Source of the DNA: Achromobacter agilis
Lineage (GTDB): Bacteria; Pseudomonadota; Gammaproteobacteria; Burkholderiales; Burkholderiaceae_B
NCBI RefSeq assembly: GCF_900496965.1
Contig: NZ_UFQB01000002.1
Coordinates: 326,212-390,211 of the forward strand
Length of the DNA stretch: 64,000 nucleotides
Direction: 5' to 3'
The translations under genes were made by a program, and so were the position numbers. The notes beneath the pieces were generated by a model that saw only the letters and a list, made by a program, of their open reading frames with translations, was not told the DNA's origin and ran no database searches. Shown here piece after piece: positions 61,517 to 64,000 of the stretch; positions within the stretch are counted from its first letter, which is position 1, and each line of letters begins with the position of its first letter.

Positions 61517-61709
61517 CCCCTATTTCCTTTCCGTGCCATGAACCGGCGCCGGAACGCGCGAACCGCGGCCGCCTGCCTGCAAGGAAAGATATCCAGGCGC
61601 GGCAATAGCAGATATAGGATCAGGCTGATTCTGGAATTCCTTGATGGTTTTAGTTTCCGAGCGCGGTGCCGTTCTACAGGGGAGCACGAACAAAACAAAG
61701 GAGAACCCA

Positions 61710-62246
61710 ATGAATATCGGCCTGAATACCGCCGCCCGCCTGTTTGCGGCCGCCCTGACGACCAGCGTTCTGTTGGGCGCCAGCCCGAACGCGCTGGCCC
61801 ACCCAGCAAACTACAAGAACACGCGCGAATACCAGGACGCCTTTGCTTGCGGCAAGGAATCCCTGGAAAGCGATCCCAGCGGCAATTCCGCGGTGTCGTA
61901 CTGCGTCGGCAATTCGCGCGACCCGTCCAGGATCGAGATGCAGGCCTACAAGGACGCCGTCACCGCCGCCAAGCGCCCTGCCGCGCAGGCCACGGCTTGC
62001 ACCTTCGGATACGGGGTCTACCAGGCCAATGGCTCACGCGCCGACAACTTCGAAGAAGGCCCGCAGAAGGTCACGACCATGAAGCAGGTCGCCCTGCTGG
62101 CGTCCGGCCGGGAAATCCAGGTCTTCGACGCCCAGGGCAGGTCCATTCCGCTGAATATCCTGCAGCAGTGGTTCAAGGGCACCGCCAAGGGGATCAGCCT
62201 GACGCCCCTGGCGCTGAAGACCTGCTCCAAGCAGCAGATCGGATAA
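61710..62246 (+). CDS. Secreted protein of unknown function, 5' part of a stop-split gene
   Basis: A 178-residue exported protein: signal peptide ending ...SPNALA, mature start HPANYKNTREYQDAF, with four Cys (FACGKES, VSYCVGN, TACTFGY, KTCSKQQ). An AAAGGAG site precedes the ATG. The TAA at 62244 is followed in the same frame by 110 further sense codons, to a TGA at 62574. So this may be the N-terminal two-thirds of an originally longer protein. No family is recognised. Confidence 0.7.
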   Translation: MNIGLNTAARLFAAALTTSVLLGASPNALAHPANYKNTREYQDAFACGKESLESDPSGNSAVSYCVGNSRDPSRIEMQAYKDAVTAAKRPAAQATACTFGYGVYQANGSRADNFEEGPQKVTTMKQVALLASGREIQVFDAQGRSIPLNILQQWFKGTAKGISLTPLALKTCSKQQIG

Positions 62247-62576
62247 GCGGATATTTCTATTTCAGGCACGGAGGCCGGTGGCGAGGTGGACCCGACGAAA
62301 GGAATCGCCGTCGGCACGGTATTCGAGCGCGCCGCCTTTATCCCGCATGGCGCCTATTTCCATATCACGTCCTTCGACGACAAGCGGATCATGCTGGAAA
62401 GCGGCAGAGGCGGCGGCAAGCCGGCCATCGTCAACAAGGCGCCCAAGGGCGTGGGCAGCACCTTTGGGCTACAGCTTCCGCCCCCCAAAAAAAAGGTCAC
62501 CCGCTGGGCTCTGGATTACGGCCAACGCATCAAGGTGTCGGAAGGCTACAAGCAGACCACCGATTTGGTCGCCTGA
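62247..62576 (+). pseudogene. In-frame downstream segment separated by one TAA
   Basis: Directly after the TAA the frame stays open for 109 codons, reading ADISISGTEAGGEVDPTKG at first, then a compact region (FIPHGAYFHITSFDDKRIMLESG, residues by position) and ending KQTTDLVA. Translation could restart at GTG 62286 after GGAGG. Coding-like residue use and an exact shared frame suggest a nonsense mutation, readthrough, or a coupled second gene. No family is recognised. Confidence 0.55.
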
Positions 62577-62930
62577 CGAAGGGTATAGGACTAGCGCCAT
62601 GCACGCCCCGATCATCCTGCGGCGACTCGCTTGACTGCGCCCAGCATCTTAAACCTCTGATTTCAAATAGGTTCCCCTGAAAATTCGTGGGGAAACCTCA
62701 GAGGTTGACACCTTGTATCTTGGTCGGCGTGGTGATTAGCTATCACCACAGCGGATTCGAGCAGCTTGTTCTGACACCCAAAGCTTGGACTTTGTTTAGT
62801 AGATTAAGCCTCGAATCCGCACCTCTGAGCCGGCTGGACACTGGACGGTAGCCTAGGGCATTGGGACCCTGTATGTACAAGGAAAGTGGGCGCAGCGGCT
62901 TCTTTGGTATTGGCAAGGGAGCTTAAGTCT
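62577..62930 (+). other. Non-coding left end of the IS110 element
   Basis: This 354-base gap holds no gene. From about 62650 it contains three stem-loops and recurring ACCTCTGA octamers (62653-62660 and 62821-62828 direct, 62698-62705 inverted). It is less GC-rich than the flanking host DNA. The exact left boundary of the element cannot be placed without an empty site; it lies between the stop at 62576 and about 62650. Confidence 0.65.
62652..62820 (+). ncRNA. Candidate IS110 bridge RNA
   Basis: Three helices span 169 bases ahead of the transposase. Helix A pairs 62652-62660 with 62698-62706 (9 bp) and encloses TTCCCC/GGGGAA. Helix B pairs GTGGTGAT 62729-62736 with ATCACCAC 62742-62749. Helix C pairs GCGGATTCGAG 62751-62761 with CTCGAATCCGC 62810-62820 (11 bp) around a 48-base internal region. 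IS110-group elements such as IS621 encode a structured bridge RNA of similar size in this position, whose loops pair with target and donor DNA. Loop assignments here are not possible without the element ends. Confidence 0.6.
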
Positions 62931-63864
62931 ATGTTTTTTCTGGGAATCGACGTCTCCAAAGCGAAACTGGATTGCGCGCTGCTTGGCAGTGACGGAGACA
63001 AACGCAAGACCAAGGTCGTCCCCAACTCGGTGGCCGGCATCCAGACGTTGCTGCAATGGCGCGCCAAGCAAGGAGCCCAGCCGCAGCAATTGCATGTCGT
63101 GCTTGAGCCGACGGGGCTGTATCACGAGCAGGCCGCCACCGCGCTGCATGATGCTTCGGCCAGTGTGTCGGTGGTCAATCCGGCCCAGGTGCGCAACTTT
63201 GCCGGTGCGCTGGCCGTGCGCTCCAAGACCGACGGGATCGATAGCTACGTGCTGGCCCGCTACGGTCAGGCGCTCAAACCGGCGCTGTGGCACCCCGCGC
63301 CCTTGCATGCGCGGCAGTTGCGCGCCTTGTTGGCGCGGCGCGAGGCACTGAGCAAGGACCTGTTGCGCGAACTCAATCGTCAGGAGAAGACGCAGTTCAG
63401 TGATCCGCCAGCCTTGGTCGAAGGGTCTATCGCCAAGGCCATCATGTTCCTACGCGAAGAGATCAAGCGGCTGGAACGTGCCATTGACGATCACATCGAT
63501 CGTCATCCCGACCTGAAGGAAGACCGGGAATTACTGACCAGCATCCCGGTCATCGGTCCGCGGGCCAGCAGCGCGATCCTGTCGATCATGCATAGCAAAC
63601 GCATCGAGTCTGCCCAGGCCTTGGCCGCCTATCTGGGCCTGGTGCCGGTGCAACGCCAGTCAGGCACCAGCCTCAATAGCCGGCCGCACCTGTCCAAGAC
63701 CGGCCCTGCCCGGGTGCGTGCCACGTTCTACATGGCCGCCATCGTGGGCACTCGGCGAAACCCTCATATCCAGGCCCTTTATGCGCGCCTGCTGCAGGCG
63801 GGAAAAAGCAGAATGGCCGCGCTGGGCGCGGCCATGAGAAAGCTGGTGCATCTATGCTTCGGCG
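62931..63864 (+). pseudogene. IS110-family transposase, 3' truncated by another IS
   Basis: The frame starts at ATG 62931 (MFFLGIDVSKAKLD) and gives 311 codons before the junction. The RuvC-like DEDD residues are Asp7, Glu59 (LEPTG), Asp101 and Asp104 (KTDGID). The C-terminal Tnp domain has TSIPVIGPRASSAILSI and YLGLVPVQRQSGTS, with the likely catalytic Ser244. The protein is normal up to KLVHLCFG, then is cut at 63864 by an IS3-type end; the frame stays open to the window edge, adding a meaningless tail. The missing part is probably only the last few dozen residues. Confidence 0.88.
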
Positions 63865-64000
63865 TGACCTGCTCCCCGTGGTTAGTACGAAATCGATGTA
63901 GAGTCCGTTCACAAAGGAACGGTAATGAAGAAACGATTTACGGAAGAACAGATCATCGGGGTGCTGAAGGAGGCCGAGGCAGGGGCCAAGGTGGCCGAAC
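63865..64000 (+). mobile_element. Left end of an IS3-family element inserted in the IS110 transposase
   Basis: The IS110 coding similarity stops at 63864 and TGACCTGCTCCCCGTGG begins, a 5'-TG terminus like those of IS407-group IS3 elements. A typical OrfA start follows at 63925. The element continues past the window, so the other inverted repeat and target duplication cannot be checked. Confidence 0.75.
63925..64000 (+). CDS. IS3-family transposase OrfA, 5' fragment
   Basis: The first 25 residues, starting MKKRFTEEQIIGVLKEAEAG, match the N-terminal helix-turn-helix of IS3-family (IS407-group) OrfA proteins, which bind the element ends and are joined to OrfB by frameshifting. GGAACGG precedes the ATG. 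The gene runs off the window. Confidence 0.88.
   Translation, partial: MKKRFTEEQIIGVLKEAEAGAKVAE

Larger units (their letters stand above)
62640..63864 (+). mobile_element. IS110-family insertion sequence, partial
   Basis: The element comprises the structured left end and a DEDD/Ser transposase. The left limit is approximate. The right end lies beyond the inserted IS3-type element, outside the window. IS110 elements have no terminal inverted repeats and make no target duplication, so the boundary cannot be read directly. Confidence 0.75.

Noticed and set aside
62653..62828. ACCTCTGA octamers as terminal inverted repeats of a non-IS110 element
   Set aside because: They are internal to the structured leader, and IS110-group elements lack terminal inverted repeats; a helix-forming role explains them better.

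Overview
The window is GC-rich, densely coding beta-proteobacterial chromosome, most like the Alcaligenaceae (Bordetella/Achromobacter). Supporting signs are two orphan Bug/TctC-type solute-binding proteins, many LysR/IclR/GntR/MarR regulators beside small catabolic operons, an Fnr-type regulator with the C-x2-C-x5-C iron-sulfur signature, Fur-box iron genes, and IS110- and IS3-family elements at the right edge. I saw no tRNA, rRNA, CRISPR array or prophage.

Layout. 1-4.5 kb: a Fur-boxed operon (PepSY-type membrane protein, DUF2271, DUF4198, ApbE, membrane-anchored flavoreductase) that looks like a flavin-based electron route to the periplasm for ferric iron. 4.5-8.1 kb: Bug protein plus N-acyl-D-amino-acid deacylase-like amidohydrolase, with a divergent LysR. 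8.1-8.3 kb: an array of GTGTCAGACAC palindromes. 8.3-11.7 kb: the two halves of a Tm-1-like protein as adjacent genes, with a SRPBCC protein and TetR. 11.7-19.7 kb: IclR regulator and a sulfatase / Bug / two-subunit hydroquinone dioxygenase / aldehyde dehydrogenase / hydroxyquinol dioxygenase / Rieske cluster. 19.7-27.5 kb: GntR, class II aldolase, peptide-type ABC transporter and a D-2-hydroxyacid dehydrogenase. 27.5-37.1 kb: mostly housekeeping (clpB with a heat-shock-type promoter, fnr, a secreted hydrolase, ArsR-SRPBCC pair, DUF899, ferredoxin, Nudix, Hsp70-like).

37.2-42 kb: a Fur-boxed siderophore uptake locus (TonB receptor, cupin, RhtX/FptX-type permease, AraC regulator). 42-45.7 kb: small stress and envelope genes. 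45.7-50.8 kb: a cyclohexanecarboxylate degradation set (aliA, aliB, badI, badH, divergent badR) closely resembling that of Rhodopseudomonas palustris. 50.8-53.3 kb: formamidase with FmdB, and a LysE exporter. 54.2-58.8 kb: a putative MarR regulon (cupin, two SDRs, MFS) marked by two copies of one long AT-rich palindrome. 58.8-61.5 kb: a class V aminotransferase divergent from an Lrp regulator, then a methyltransferase-like gene. 61.7-62.6 kb: a secreted-protein gene split by a single in-frame TAA. 62.6-64 kb: an IS110-family element with a structured leader that fits a bridge RNA, its transposase cut by an IS3-family element that runs off the window.

The most notable items are (1) a DUF2271 protein carrying an ApbE-type flavinylation motif next to its own apbE, (2) the IS110 bridge-RNA candidate and nested IS, (3) the aryl-sulfate-to-hydroquinone cluster, (4) the shared-palindrome MarR regulon, and (5) the TAA-split gene.
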